Below, one piece after another: positions 26,122 through 35,050 of a DNA stretch of 64,000 nucleotides (position 1 is its first letter; each line of letters starts with the position of its first letter). The translations under genes and the position numbers were made by a program. The DNA is taken from assembly GCF_014651835.1 (NCBI RefSeq), contig NZ_BMXQ01000002.1:310001-374000 (forward strand), in the 5' to 3' direction. Source of the stretch: Pigmentiphaga litoralis (GTDB lineage Bacteria > Pseudomonadota > Gammaproteobacteria > Burkholderiales > Burkholderiaceae_B). The notes beneath the pieces were generated by a model, which was not told the origin of the DNA, made no database searches, and saw nothing but the letters and a program-made list of their open reading frames with translations.

Positions 26122-26309
26122 AGGCCAGGTCCTTTGAAAAGCCTTGTGACACTTCGAACTGCGACAATTCGCCCCAGTGCGGGACCGATGCTGCATGCTT
26201 TCGAGCGATTCAGCCCGTCAGGGTACCTGCTTTTCGGCCGCAGTCTTGTAAACGATGGAACGCTGCCGGTTGCAGTCCGCAGGCCGGCCGGACGTGCACC
26301 CTGACGGAT

Positions 26310-26319
26310 GTTGTACAAC
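26310..26319. promoter_or_regulatory. Palindrome between crtE and crtX
   Basis: GTTGTACAAC is a perfect 10-bp dyad in the divergent region, with a TGTACA core of the kind seen in light-responsive MerR (LitR/CarH) sites. A second half-site at the usual distance was not found, so the assignment is weak. Confidence 0.25.
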
Positions 26320-26405
26320 GTCAAAGCCGGCGTCGCCAGCACCGCAAGCACGCCGCAGGCGCTGCGTGCGTCACGGGTTTCTTCTTTCAGTATGGAACGT
26401 TGGGC

Positions 26406-27764
26406 ATGATTCATTTTGGCGTCATCGCGCCGGCGTTTTCAAGCCATTTTCAGGTGCTGCAGGCGCTCGCTTCTGCCCTGGTCGATCGGGGGCATCGCGT
26501 CACCTTCATCCACCAGGTAGACACCCGGCCGTTCGTGACGGATTCCCGCATCGGGTTCGAGGCGGTTGGCGCCGCCACGCACCCGCCGGGGTCGCTTATC
26601 CATGCGACGCGCGCAGCGGCCAATCCGGGCAGTCCGTGGGGCCTGCGCCGCGTGATCGTCGATCTTGCGCGATGCACCGACATGCTGTGCCGCGAGGTGC
26701 CGGCGGCGATCTCTCGCCTGGGCATCGATGCCTTGCTGTGCGACCAGATGGAAGCGGCGGGCGGACTGATAGGCGACGGGGTGGGGCTGCCTTACGTCTC
26801 GATTGCGTGTGCCTTGCCTGTCAACCGCGAGCCGGGTGTGCCGCTGCCGGTCATGCCCTTTGTGTGGGAAGACACCGAGAAGTCGGCGCAGATGGCCGCC
26901 CAGAGCGAGCGGGTCTACGACTGGATGATGACGCCGCATCGCCGGGTGATCGAAGCCCGCGCGGCCGGCTTCGGTCTGTCGCGGCGCGGCGCGTTGCACG
27001 AGTGCCTGTCGCCCTTGGCGCAAGTGAGCCAGATCATTCCCGAATTCGACTTTCCCCGCAGGGCCTTGCCTGCGCATTTCCACTATGTGGGTCCGCTGCG
27101 GCCGGTGGATACGTCGGGTCCGCCACTGACCTGGCCGATCGCCGATGACCGGCCGTTTGTGTTTGCGTCGCTGGGCACGGTGCAGGGGCATCGCCTGGAC
27201 CTGTTCAAGCGGATCGCGCAGGCGTGTCGGCGGGTCGACGCGCAGTTGCTGGTGGGTCATTGCGGCGGGCTGAACGCGCAGCAGGCCAGCGAATTGCAGG
27301 CCGCGGGCGCCACGTGGGTGACGGACTACGCGCCGCAGGGCGCCGCGCTGATGCGGGCCGACGCGGTGGTGTCCCATGGTGGCCTCAATACGGTGCTGGA
27401 TGCCATGGCGACCCGCACGCCCATGCTGGCGATGCCGATTGCGTTCGACCAGCCCGGCGCGGCGGCGCGGATGGTGCGGATCGGGGCGGGGCGGCGCGCC
27501 TCCCCCCGCTTTGCGACCGTGGGCCGGCTGGCGACCTTGCTGCGCGAATTGCTGGATGACACCGAGATGGCCGGGCGCCTGGAGGGCTTGTCGGCGGCCG
27601 TGCTGCGGGCCGGCGGGACGCGGCGTGCGGTCGAGATCGTTCTGGATGCAGTGCAGGGACGGATGCCGGCGGGGCGCACGACAACGGGCAGCCCGCGCCA
27701 GGCTGATGTCATCTCCCCGATCGGATCGGCCGAGGCGCGCGCGCCTGCCGTGCAGCAAGCGTGA
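26406..27764 (+). CDS. crtX: Zeaxanthin glucosyltransferase
   Basis: About 452 aa, GT1-family glycosyltransferase. The N-terminal Rossmann half (HFGVIAPAFSSHFQVLQALA) binds the acceptor; the C-terminal half carries VSHGGLNTVLDAMATRTPMLAMPIAFDQPG near residue 325, the UDP-sugar signature, which is close to CrtX of carotenoid clusters. It transfers glucose to the hydroxyl groups of zeaxanthin at the membrane. ATG 26406 chosen over TTG 26400. The stop overlaps the crtY start (GTGA), so the order crtX-crtY-crtI-crtB is translationally coupled. Identity rests on family motifs plus the crt context. Confidence 0.88.
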   Translation: MIHFGVIAPAFSSHFQVLQALASALVDRGHRVTFIHQVDTRPFVTDSRIGFEAVGAATHPPGSLIHATRAAANPGSPWGLRRVIVDLARCTDMLCREVPAAISRLGIDALLCDQMEAAGGLIGDGVGLPYVSIACALPVNREPGVPLPVMPFVWEDTEKSAQMAAQSERVYDWMMTPHRRVIEARAAGFGLSRRGALHECLSPLAQVSQIIPEFDFPRRALPAHFHYVGPLRPVDTSGPPLTWPIADDRPFVFASLGTVQGHRLDLFKRIAQACRRVDAQLLVGHCGGLNAQQASELQAAGATWVTDYAPQGAALMRADAVVSHGGLNTVLDAMATRTPMLAMPIAFDQPGAAARMVRIGAGRRASPRFATVGRLATLLRELLDDTEMAGRLEGLSAAVLRAGGTRRAVEIVLDAVQGRMPAGRTTTGSPRQADVISPIGSAEARAPAVQQA

Positions 27765-28993
27765 GCGCGGGCGGGCTGCCAGGCGCAGCAGGGCACGGTG
27801 CCAGGATGGGCTCCGCATTGGATTCCGGGCCGTTCGACATGATCCTGGTGGGCGGTGGCCTGGCCAACGGGCTGCTGGCCTGGCGCCTGGCGTCAGAACG
27901 CCCGGACATCCATTTCCTGGTGCTCGAAGGCGGCGACCGCCTGGGCGGCAATCACACCTGGTCGTTTCATGACAGTGACATCGACCCGGCACAACGCGCC
28001 TGGCTGGAGCCTGTCATTTCCTGCAGCTGGCAGAGTTATCAGGTCGTCTTTCCCGAGAGGAAACGCACGCTGCACAGCGGCTACGCCAGCATTGCGTCGG
28101 ATGATTTCGCGCGCGTGGTTGCGCCGGTGCTGGGCGACCGGCTGCGGCTGGATGTGGCAGTGAGTGAGGTAACGCCGACGTCGGTCCGATTGGCGACCGG
28201 GCAGACGCTGACGGCGGCCGCCGTGGTCGACGGCCGCGGCCCACGCGCGAGCGAACATCTTGCGCTGGGCTACCAGACCTTCCTGGGCCAGGAGGTCCGG
28301 CTGGCGCAGCCCCACGGAATGACGGCTCCGATCATCATGGATGCCAGCGTGCCGCAGGGCGGGGGCTATCGCTTCGTGTACGTGCTGCCGTTCGGGCCGG
28401 ATCGCCTCTTGATCGAGGACACCCATTATGTCGATCACCAGCGCTTGACCGAAAACATTCTGCGGGCCAATGTCACTGAATACGCACGGTCCAAGGGCTG
28501 GACGATTGCCGAACTTTTCCGCGAAGAACGCGGGTCGTTGCCGATCATCCTGGCGGGCGATACGGAAGCGTTCTGGAGAGATATCGGTGAGCAACCGACA
28601 ACCGGTCTGCGCGCGGCACTTTTTCATCCGACGACCGGCTATTCTCTACCTCATGCGTTGCGACTGGCATGGCGGCTGGCGGCGCTGCCCGACCTGCGGG
28701 CACCGGCCTTGTTCGCGGCGATCCGCGACGAGGCCCGCCACGAATGGCGCGCGCAAGGGTACTTCCGTCTTCTCAACCGCATGCTGTTTCTGGCGGGCCG
28801 GTCGGATGACCGGTGGCGCGTCATGCAACGTTTCTACGGCTTGTCCGAAGGCCTGATCCGCCGCTTCTATGCGGGGCGACTTGCGCCGCACGACAAGCTG
28901 CGCATTCTGGTCGGCAAGCCACCGGTTCCGGTAGCGCAGGCCATGAAGGCCGCGCTGGCGGTCCATCCCCATCGAATCAGGAATTACGAATGA
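27761..28993 (+). CDS. crtY: Lycopene beta-cyclase
   Basis: 410 aa, converts lycopene to beta-carotene at the membrane. FDMILVGGGLANGLLAWRL is the N-terminal dinucleotide-binding fold of CrtY, GGNHTWSFHD near residue 65 and YVLPFGPDRLLIEDTHYVD near residue 210 are family signatures. The GTG start at 27761 overlaps crtX by four bases; ATG 27806 or 27840 would give an N-terminus nearer the family norm, so the true start is uncertain. Its stop overlaps crtI by 4 bp (ATGA). Only one cyclase is present, so gamma- and beta-carotene are the expected products. Confidence 0.92.
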   Translation: MSAGGLPGAAGHGARMGSALDSGPFDMILVGGGLANGLLAWRLASERPDIHFLVLEGGDRLGGNHTWSFHDSDIDPAQRAWLEPVISCSWQSYQVVFPERKRTLHSGYASIASDDFARVVAPVLGDRLRLDVAVSEVTPTSVRLATGQTLTAAAVVDGRGPRASEHLALGYQTFLGQEVRLAQPHGMTAPIIMDASVPQGGGYRFVYVLPFGPDRLLIEDTHYVDHQRLTENILRANVTEYARSKGWTIAELFREERGSLPIILAGDTEAFWRDIGEQPTTGLRAALFHPTTGYSLPHALRLAWRLAALPDLRAPALFAAIRDEARHEWRAQGYFRLLNRMLFLAGRSDDRWRVMQRFYGLSEGLIRRFYAGRLAPHDKLRILVGKPPVPVAQAMKAALAVHPHRIRNYE

Positions 28994-30480
28994 GCGACGC
29001 GCAACGTGCCGTGGTGATTGGCGCCGGCTTTGGCGGACTGGCCCTGGCCATTCGCCTGCAGGCAAGCGGCGTGCAGACCACGCTGCTGGAAAAGCGGGAC
29101 AAGCCGGGCGGCCGCGCCTATGTGTACGAGGACCAGGGGTTTGTGTTCGATGCCGGCCCGACCGTGATCACCGACCCGTCGGCGATCGAGGAACTGTTCA
29201 CGCTGGCCGGCAGGAAGATGTCGGATTATGTCGAGATGCTGCCGGTCTCGCCGTTCTATCGCCTGTGCTGGGAAGACGGATCGAGCTTTGATTACGTCAA
29301 TGACCAGGAATCCCTGGACCGCCAGATCCACGCGCGCAATCCGGCTGACGTCGCCGGTTATCAGCGCTTTCTGGCGTATTCCAAAGCGGTATTCGACGAA
29401 GGCTATCTGAAGCTGGGCGCCGTGCCGTTCCTGTCGTTCCGCGACATGGTGGCCGTGGGCCCGCAACTGGCCAAGCTGCAGGCCTGGCGCACCGTGTACA
29501 GCATGGTCTCCAAGTTCATCCAGGACGAACATCTGCGCCAGGCGTTCTCGTTCCATTCCTTGCTGGTGGGCGGCAATCCGTTCGCGACGTCGTCGATCTA
29601 TACGCTGATCCACGCGCTGGAGCGCAAGTGGGGCGTGTGGTTTCCGAAGGGCGGCACGGGGGCCTTGGTACGCGGCCTGGTGCGGCTGTTCGAGGACCTG
29701 GGCGGACGCATCGAGGTCAATGCGCCGGTGGCGAAGATCGAGGTCGCGAACAACCGGGTGACGGGCGTGCGGCTGGAAGGCGGCGAGCTGTTCCCGGCCG
29801 ATGCGGTGGCGTCGAATGCCGACGTCATGTTCACCTACGACAAGCTCCTGGGTCACCACCCGCGGGGCGTGTCTCGCGCCAATTCGCTGCGCAAGAAGCG
29901 CTTCAGCAATTCCCTGTTCGTGCTGTATTTCGGTGTGAATCATCACCATGCGCAGCTCCAGCATCACACGGTGTGTTTCGGACCGCGCTACCAGCAACTG
30001 ATCCACGACATCTTCCACCTGGATACGCTGGCGGACGATTTTTCGCTGTATCTGCATGCACCGTGCATTACCGACCCGTCGCTCGCGCCACCGGGTTGCG
30101 GCAGTCACTATGTGCTGGCCCCGGTGCCCCACCTGGGCAACGCGCCCATCGACTGGGAAACGGAAGGCCCGAAGTATCGCGACAAGATCCTGGCCTATCT
30201 GGAAGAGCGCTACATGCCCGGCCTGCGCAGCCAGCTGGTGACGACGCGCTTTTTCACCCCGCTGGATTTTCGCGATGAACTGAATGCGCATGTGGGGTCG
30301 GCGTTCTCGCTGGAACCCATCCTGACGCAGAGCGCGTGGTTCCGTCCGCACAACCGCGATGCCGACCTGCCCAACCTGTATTTGGTGGGCGCAGGCACGC
30401 ACCCGGGCGCGGGGGTGCCGGGCGTGATCGGATCGGCCAAGGCCACTGCCGGGCTGATGCTGGCCGAGGCCGCACGATGA
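28990..30480 (+). CDS. crtI: Phytoene desaturase (lycopene-forming)
   Basis: 496-aa FAD-dependent desaturase that converts phytoene to lycopene by successive desaturations. VVIGAGFGGLALAIRL opens the FAD fold, GGRAYVYEDQGFVFDAGPTVITDP follows at residue 35, and YLVGAGTHPGAGVPGVIGSA is the C-terminal CrtI signature. ATG 28990 overlaps the crtY stop; the longer frame from 28813 is antisense-free extension inside crtY and is rejected. Its stop overlaps crtB by 4 bp. Confidence 0.97.
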   Translation: MSDAQRAVVIGAGFGGLALAIRLQASGVQTTLLEKRDKPGGRAYVYEDQGFVFDAGPTVITDPSAIEELFTLAGRKMSDYVEMLPVSPFYRLCWEDGSSFDYVNDQESLDRQIHARNPADVAGYQRFLAYSKAVFDEGYLKLGAVPFLSFRDMVAVGPQLAKLQAWRTVYSMVSKFIQDEHLRQAFSFHSLLVGGNPFATSSIYTLIHALERKWGVWFPKGGTGALVRGLVRLFEDLGGRIEVNAPVAKIEVANNRVTGVRLEGGELFPADAVASNADVMFTYDKLLGHHPRGVSRANSLRKKRFSNSLFVLYFGVNHHHAQLQHHTVCFGPRYQQLIHDIFHLDTLADDFSLYLHAPCITDPSLAPPGCGSHYVLAPVPHLGNAPIDWETEGPKYRDKILAYLEERYMPGLRSQLVTTRFFTPLDFRDELNAHVGSAFSLEPILTQSAWFRPHNRDADLPNLYLVGAGTHPGAGVPGVIGSAKATAGLMLAEAAR

Positions 30481-31514
30481 GCGAGGCGCTGCTGGCGCAC
30501 GCGACGCAGACCATCGCGGTCGGGTCCAAGAGCTTTGCGGCCGCCGCCAAGCTGTTCGCCCCCGACACCCGCCGCAGCGCCTTGATGTTGTACGCGTGGT
30601 GCCGGCACTGCGACGACGTGGTCGACGGGCAGGAGTTGGGCTTTGGCGCGGTTCCGGGCAAGCCTGAGGATGCGGCCAGGGACCGGGCCGAAGGCGAAGC
30701 CCGGCTGGCCACCTTGTATGCCGAAACGCGCCGCGCCTACGCGGGCGAGACCATGACGGATCCGGCATTTGCCGCCTTCCAGGAAGTGGCGCTGAAGCAT
30801 CGCATTCCAGAGCAGTACGCCTTCGAGCACCTGGACGGCTTTGCGATGGACGTGCACGAACGCAAGTATGAAACGCTGGAAGACACGCTGAACTATTGCT
30901 ATCACGTAGCGGGTGTCGTGGGCCTGATGATGGCGGTGATCATGGGCGTGAAGGACGAGGCGACGCTGGACCGTGCGTGCGACCTGGGACTGGCCTTCCA
31001 GTTGACCAATATCGCGCGCGACATCGTGGACGATGCGGCCGTGGGCAGGTGTTATGTCCCGTCGGACTGGTTGCGGGACGCGGGCATTCCACTGGATCGG
31101 GTGGGCGACCCGGCCTATCGCGCGCAGCTCGCGCCCTTGGGCGCCCGGCTGGTGGACGAGGCCGAGCCGTACTACGCGTCGGCGCTGGAAGGGGTGAAGG
31201 TCTTGCCCGGGCGGTCGGCGTGGTCGATAGCGACGGCGCGCGGGGTGTATCGCGATATCGGCGTCAAGGTAAAGGTCCTGGGCCCGCGCGCGTGGGACAA
31301 GCGGGTGTCGACCTCCAAGGCCGACAAGCTGCGCCTGCTGGGCGGCGCAGCCGTTACTGCGCTTCGCCTGCGGGGGCAGACGCCCGCCGCGCGGCCCGCG
31401 CATCTGTGGGCGCGGCCGCGGCCGGACCTGGATCCGTCAGCGGCGCGTCTGCCGGAAACGTCGCGGCCTGACGCAGACCGGCCTCGCCATGGATCTGCTG
31501 CAACTGCTGCTTGA
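30477..31514 (+). CDS. crtB: Phytoene synthase with extended C-terminus
   Basis: 345 aa, condenses two GGPP into phytoene. CRHCDDVVDG near residue 45 and LGLAFQLTNIARDIVDDAAVGRCYVP near residue 175 hold the two aspartate-rich motifs. The family is usually about 300 aa; the last 50 residues (Pro/Ala/Asp-rich, beginning QTPAARPAHL) lie antisense to the 3' end of crtZ, so the two genes overlap by 161 bp tail to tail. The extra tail is probably not catalytic. Confidence 0.95.
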   Translation: MSEALLAHATQTIAVGSKSFAAAAKLFAPDTRRSALMLYAWCRHCDDVVDGQELGFGAVPGKPEDAARDRAEGEARLATLYAETRRAYAGETMTDPAFAAFQEVALKHRIPEQYAFEHLDGFAMDVHERKYETLEDTLNYCYHVAGVVGLMMAVIMGVKDEATLDRACDLGLAFQLTNIARDIVDDAAVGRCYVPSDWLRDAGIPLDRVGDPAYRAQLAPLGARLVDEAEPYYASALEGVKVLPGRSAWSIATARGVYRDIGVKVKVLGPRAWDKRVSTSKADKLRLLGGAAVTALRLRGQTPAARPAHLWARPRPDLDPSAARLPETSRPDADRPRHGSAATAA

Positions 31515-31950
31515 GCGCCGCAACCGACGGCGCATACAGGAAACCGAAGGACACGCAGCCTTCCTTGCCGTGGACGGCATGGTGGATGCGGTGTGCCTGG
31601 TACAGCCGCTTGAGATATCCCTGGCGCGGTGTGTAGCGCCACGGCAGGCGGCGATGCACCAGCCCGTCGTGCGCCAGGAAATACAGCAGGCCATAGGCCG
31701 TCATGCCGGCGCCTATCCATTCCAGCGGGTGATGGCCGGCCGACCCGAGCGCGATCAGCACGATCGACACGCCCGCGAACACGACGGCGTACAGGTCGTT
31801 CTTTTCGAACCAGCCCGTGCGCGGCGCGTGATGCGACGCATGCCAGCCCCATCCCCAGCCGTGCATGATGTACTTGTGCGCGACGATGGCGAAAAGCTCC
31901 ATCCCGACTACGGTCGAGACAAAAACGAGGCTGTTGATCAGTACGTTCAT
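31354..31950 (-). CDS. crtZ: Beta-carotene 3-hydroxylase
   Basis: 198-aa integral-membrane di-iron hydroxylase that converts beta-carotene to zeaxanthin. Histidine clusters HKYIMH, HASHH, HDGLVHRR and HRIHHAV are the diagnostic fatty-acid-hydroxylase pattern; four hydrophobic segments are visible. The core ends near QQLQQIHGEAG; about 35 further residues (Ala/Pro/Asp-rich) lie in the overlap with crtB. It is transcribed against crtB and away from the PQQ dehydrogenase, so it needs its own promoter. Confidence 0.95.
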   Translation of the reverse strand: MNVLINSLVFVSTVVGMELFAIVAHKYIMHGWGWGWHASHHAPRTGWFEKNDLYAVVFAGVSIVLIALGSAGHHPLEWIGAGMTAYGLLYFLAHDGLVHRRLPWRYTPRQGYLKRLYQAHRIHHAVHGKEGCVSFGFLYAPSVAALKQQLQQIHGEAGLRQAATFPADAPLTDPGPAAAAPTDARAARRASAPAGEAQ

Positions 31951-32251
31951 CAGGTCACTTTAAGGTGATGCGTGGTTTGATGATATCCCCATTCGTGCGC
32001 CGGACCTGTCGCAGGGCGTATCTCGTGTCTGTCCGCATGATGAGCACAGCGGCGCGTCTTGCGCCCGCCTGCCAGGCATTCTCCATGCGTCTTGCCCCTC
32101 GCGTCCGAGCGTTGCGCGGTGGTGCATGGGCTGCCGACCCTGGCGCGGTACCGGTCCCACCATGACCACTTTATCCAACGACCGTCTCAGGGTTATGCCC
32201 TGCTGCGCGCCGCGGATGTGGGACTATTCGCACTTAACTGGGGGTCAATAG
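31951..32251. other. Intergenic region upstream of crtZ and the PQQ dehydrogenase
   Basis: 301 bp of divergent promoter region. A GGGGG-type ribosome site precedes the ATG at 32252. No clear operator, RNA or small gene was recognised. Confidence 0.4.
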
Positions 32252-34765
32252 ATGTTAGTACTAATCACCGGCAGTCTTTTCATACTGCTTGGTCTCGTCA
32301 TTGGTGGCTTGGGTATATCCCTCGTCACGGTGGGAGGAAGTCCGTTCTATATCGTGATGGGGCTGGGCCTCATTTTTTCCGGCGTGCTGGTCCTGCGCCG
32401 CCGCCGCGCAGCCTTTGGTGTGTATGCGCTACTGCTGCTGTTGACACTGGTCTGGTCGCTCTGGGAAGTGGGTTTCGACAAGTGGCAACTGATACCGCGG
32501 GGCGCGCTGCTGGCCGTGCTGGGCCTGTGGCTGGCGCTGCCGTTCGTGGCGCGCCGCCTGAACAACGGCCAGGTGGCCCGTCAACACAACCTCGATCCTA
32601 TCTCGAAGCGCCTGAAGGCGAATGACGGCCGCCGCGGCATCGCGCCTCTGTGGAAGGGCGCGCATGGCCTGCTGGCCGGCGTCATGGGGCTGCTGATCGT
32701 GCTGACGATCGGCATGTGTTTCTACGATCCCTTCCCGACCGAGGGCAGCCTGCCCACCACGCAGGCCGACGCCGTGCCGCCGCCCGCCATCCCGGGCACC
32801 GCGCCGTTTCCGGCGGATGACTGGGTCGCCTATGGCGGCAACAACCTGGGCCAGCGGTATTCGTCGCTCAAGGACATCAATCTCGACAACGTCAAGAAGC
32901 TGAAGCTGGCATGGGAATACCACACGGGTGACCTGCGCGATCCGGCGCGGGACGCGTCGGAATACACCTTCGAAGCGACGCCGCTGAAGGTCAACGGCAT
33001 GCTGTACCTGTGCACGCCGCACAACCGTATCGTCGCGCTGGATCCGGCGACCGGGAAAGAGCGTTGGAAGTTCGACCCGGTGGTCGAACCCGATGCGATG
33101 CTGCAGCACCAGACCTGCCGCGGCGTGTCGTATCACGATGAAGATGCGGCAGATGTGGGCACAGGGGCCCGCGCCGGTGCTGCGGCGGCGGTTGCGCCTG
33201 CGGCCGCTGCGGGTGCTGCCACGGCCGACTGCCGTCGCCGGATCGTCGCCACCACGACCGACGGACGCCTGTTCGCGGTCGACGCCAACACCGGCAAGCT
33301 GTGCCAGGGCTTCGGAGAAGGCGGCTATGTCAACCTCCTCAAGGGCCTGACCCACATCCGCAAGTCGACCTACATGCAGACCTCGCCGCCGACCGTGACG
33401 CGCGACCTGGCCATCGTGGGCGGCTCGATCATCGACAACGCTTATGTGAACAACCCGTCGGGGGTGACGCGCGCCTTTGACGTGCGGACCGGCAAGCTGG
33501 TCTGGAACTTCGATGCGGGCAATCCTTCGGATACACGTCCATTGCCGGAAGGCCGGACCTACACGCCGAACTCGCCCACCAGCTGGACGATCTTTGCGGC
33601 GGACGAAGCGCTCGGCCTGGTCTACGTGCCGCTTGGCAACAAGTCGCCCGACCAGCTGGGTATCGACCGCTCGATGGATGACGAGGCCTATACCGACACG
33701 GTGGTGGCACTGGACCTGAAGACGGGATCGCCCATCTGGCGTTTCCAGACCTCGCACCATGACCTGTGGGACCGCGACAATCCGTCGCAGCCATCGCTGC
33801 TCGACCTGACCGTGCAAGGCGCCCAGGTGCCGTCGCTGGTGTTGCCCACCAAGGGCGGCAACCTGTTCGTGCTGGATCGCCGCAATGGCAAGCCCGTGCT
33901 GCCCGTGGAAGAGGTGAAGGTTTCGACCGAGACCGACGTGCCCGGCGAAAAGCCGTCGCCCACGCAACCGGTGTCATCCTTGAACTTCATTCCCCCCGCG
34001 CTGAAAGAACGCGACATGTGGGGCACGACGCCGATCGACCAGCTGATGTGCCGGATTACGTTCAACAAGCATCGCTACGACGGCAATCCCTGGACGCCGC
34101 CCACCATTGCCGGCTCGCTGATCTACCCGGGCAACATCGGGGTCTTCAACTGGGGCAGCGTCGCCGTGGACCCCGTGCGCCAGGTGCTCATCGGCACGCC
34201 GGTGCGTCTGGCCTACCTGTACCACTTCGTGGAACGGCCCGACTACCAGCAGAAGCCTGACGAACGTATGGTCACCAAGGAAGGCAAGCCGGTGTTCAAC
34301 GAGAACTTCGGCGCGCGTTTCGCCATCAGCATCCAGCACTTCCGGTCCGGCCTGGGCCTGCCGTGCCAGGCACCGCCGTGGGGCACCATGGCCGGCGTCG
34401 ACCTGAAGAGCGGCGAGACCGCGTGGGTGCGCCGCAACGGCACCGTCAAGGACCAGAAGACGAGCTTCCTGCCCTTCCCGTTCCCGATTCCGCTTCCCAT
34501 GGGCATCATCAGCCATGGCGGCACGCTGATGACGGGCGGCGGCGTGTCGTTCACCGCGGCCACGCTGGACAACTACCTGCGTGCCTACAACGTCAGCACG
34601 GGCGAAGAGCTGTGGAAAGCCCGCCTGCCCGCAGGCGGCCAGGCCACGCCCATGACCTATCGCGGCGCCGACGGCAAGCAGTACGTCGTGCTGGCCGCAG
34701 GCGGCCACGGATCGATCGGCACCACGCCGGGTGATTCGGTGCTGGCCTATACGCTGGAAGAGTAG
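32252..34765 (+). CDS. Membrane-bound PQQ-dependent dehydrogenase, glucose/quinate/shikimate family
   Basis: 837 aa. The first 150 residues hold five transmembrane helices (VLITGSLFILLGLVIGGLGI, then VLVLRRRRAAFG onward), and the remainder is the periplasmic eight-bladed propeller: WVAYGGNNLGQRYS near residue 190, W-motif repeats such as ALDPATGKERWKFDP and the segment QTSHHDLWDRDNPSQPSLLDL, where PQQ and metal ligands lie. Electrons go to ubiquinone. The family includes glucose (Gcd) and quinate/shikimate (QuiA) dehydrogenases; the sequence does not separate them, although no quinate genes lie beside it. No pqq biosynthesis gene is in the window. A 27-residue Ala-rich insert sits near residue 305. 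A strong terminator follows. Confidence 0.92.
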   Translation: MLVLITGSLFILLGLVIGGLGISLVTVGGSPFYIVMGLGLIFSGVLVLRRRRAAFGVYALLLLLTLVWSLWEVGFDKWQLIPRGALLAVLGLWLALPFVARRLNNGQVARQHNLDPISKRLKANDGRRGIAPLWKGAHGLLAGVMGLLIVLTIGMCFYDPFPTEGSLPTTQADAVPPPAIPGTAPFPADDWVAYGGNNLGQRYSSLKDINLDNVKKLKLAWEYHTGDLRDPARDASEYTFEATPLKVNGMLYLCTPHNRIVALDPATGKERWKFDPVVEPDAMLQHQTCRGVSYHDEDAADVGTGARAGAAAAVAPAAAAGAATADCRRRIVATTTDGRLFAVDANTGKLCQGFGEGGYVNLLKGLTHIRKSTYMQTSPPTVTRDLAIVGGSIIDNAYVNNPSGVTRAFDVRTGKLVWNFDAGNPSDTRPLPEGRTYTPNSPTSWTIFAADEALGLVYVPLGNKSPDQLGIDRSMDDEAYTDTVVALDLKTGSPIWRFQTSHHDLWDRDNPSQPSLLDLTVQGAQVPSLVLPTKGGNLFVLDRRNGKPVLPVEEVKVSTETDVPGEKPSPTQPVSSLNFIPPALKERDMWGTTPIDQLMCRITFNKHRYDGNPWTPPTIAGSLIYPGNIGVFNWGSVAVDPVRQVLIGTPVRLAYLYHFVERPDYQQKPDERMVTKEGKPVFNENFGARFAISIQHFRSGLGLPCQAPPWGTMAGVDLKSGETAWVRRNGTVKDQKTSFLPFPFPIPLPMGIISHGGTLMTGGGVSFTAATLDNYLRAYNVSTGEELWKARLPAGGQATPMTYRGADGKQYVVLAAGGHGSIGTTPGDSVLAYTLEE

Positions 34766-34800
34766 GTTCCCAACACGGCGGTGAAAGCCGTTACGACGAA

Positions 34801-34832
34801 AAGCCCGTGCCGGTGTGCACGGGCTTTTTTTC
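34801..34832 (+). terminator. Intrinsic terminator after the PQQ dehydrogenase
   Basis: AAGCCCGTGC / GCACGGGCTT perfect 10-bp stem (34801-34810 and 34817-34826), six-base loop, followed by TTTTTT. About 35 bp after the stop codon. Confidence 0.92.
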
Positions 34833-35050
34833 CACACGGCACCCGGTGCCGACGTGAAGAACTAGTACCAGGGATGAAGCCGGAAGCAGGACGCCATCCC
34901 GGCGGGCGTGTCCTACACTGGGAGTGACTCCTCTAACCGTTGCAGGTGGGCGTCCGACGTGCGGCCCGCCGCTGGCCACTTCCGGACACCATTCCCGCCT
35001 GCTGCCGCCTCGCTCGCGCCGGTTTTGCGCGGGCATCAGGACCGCTCACC

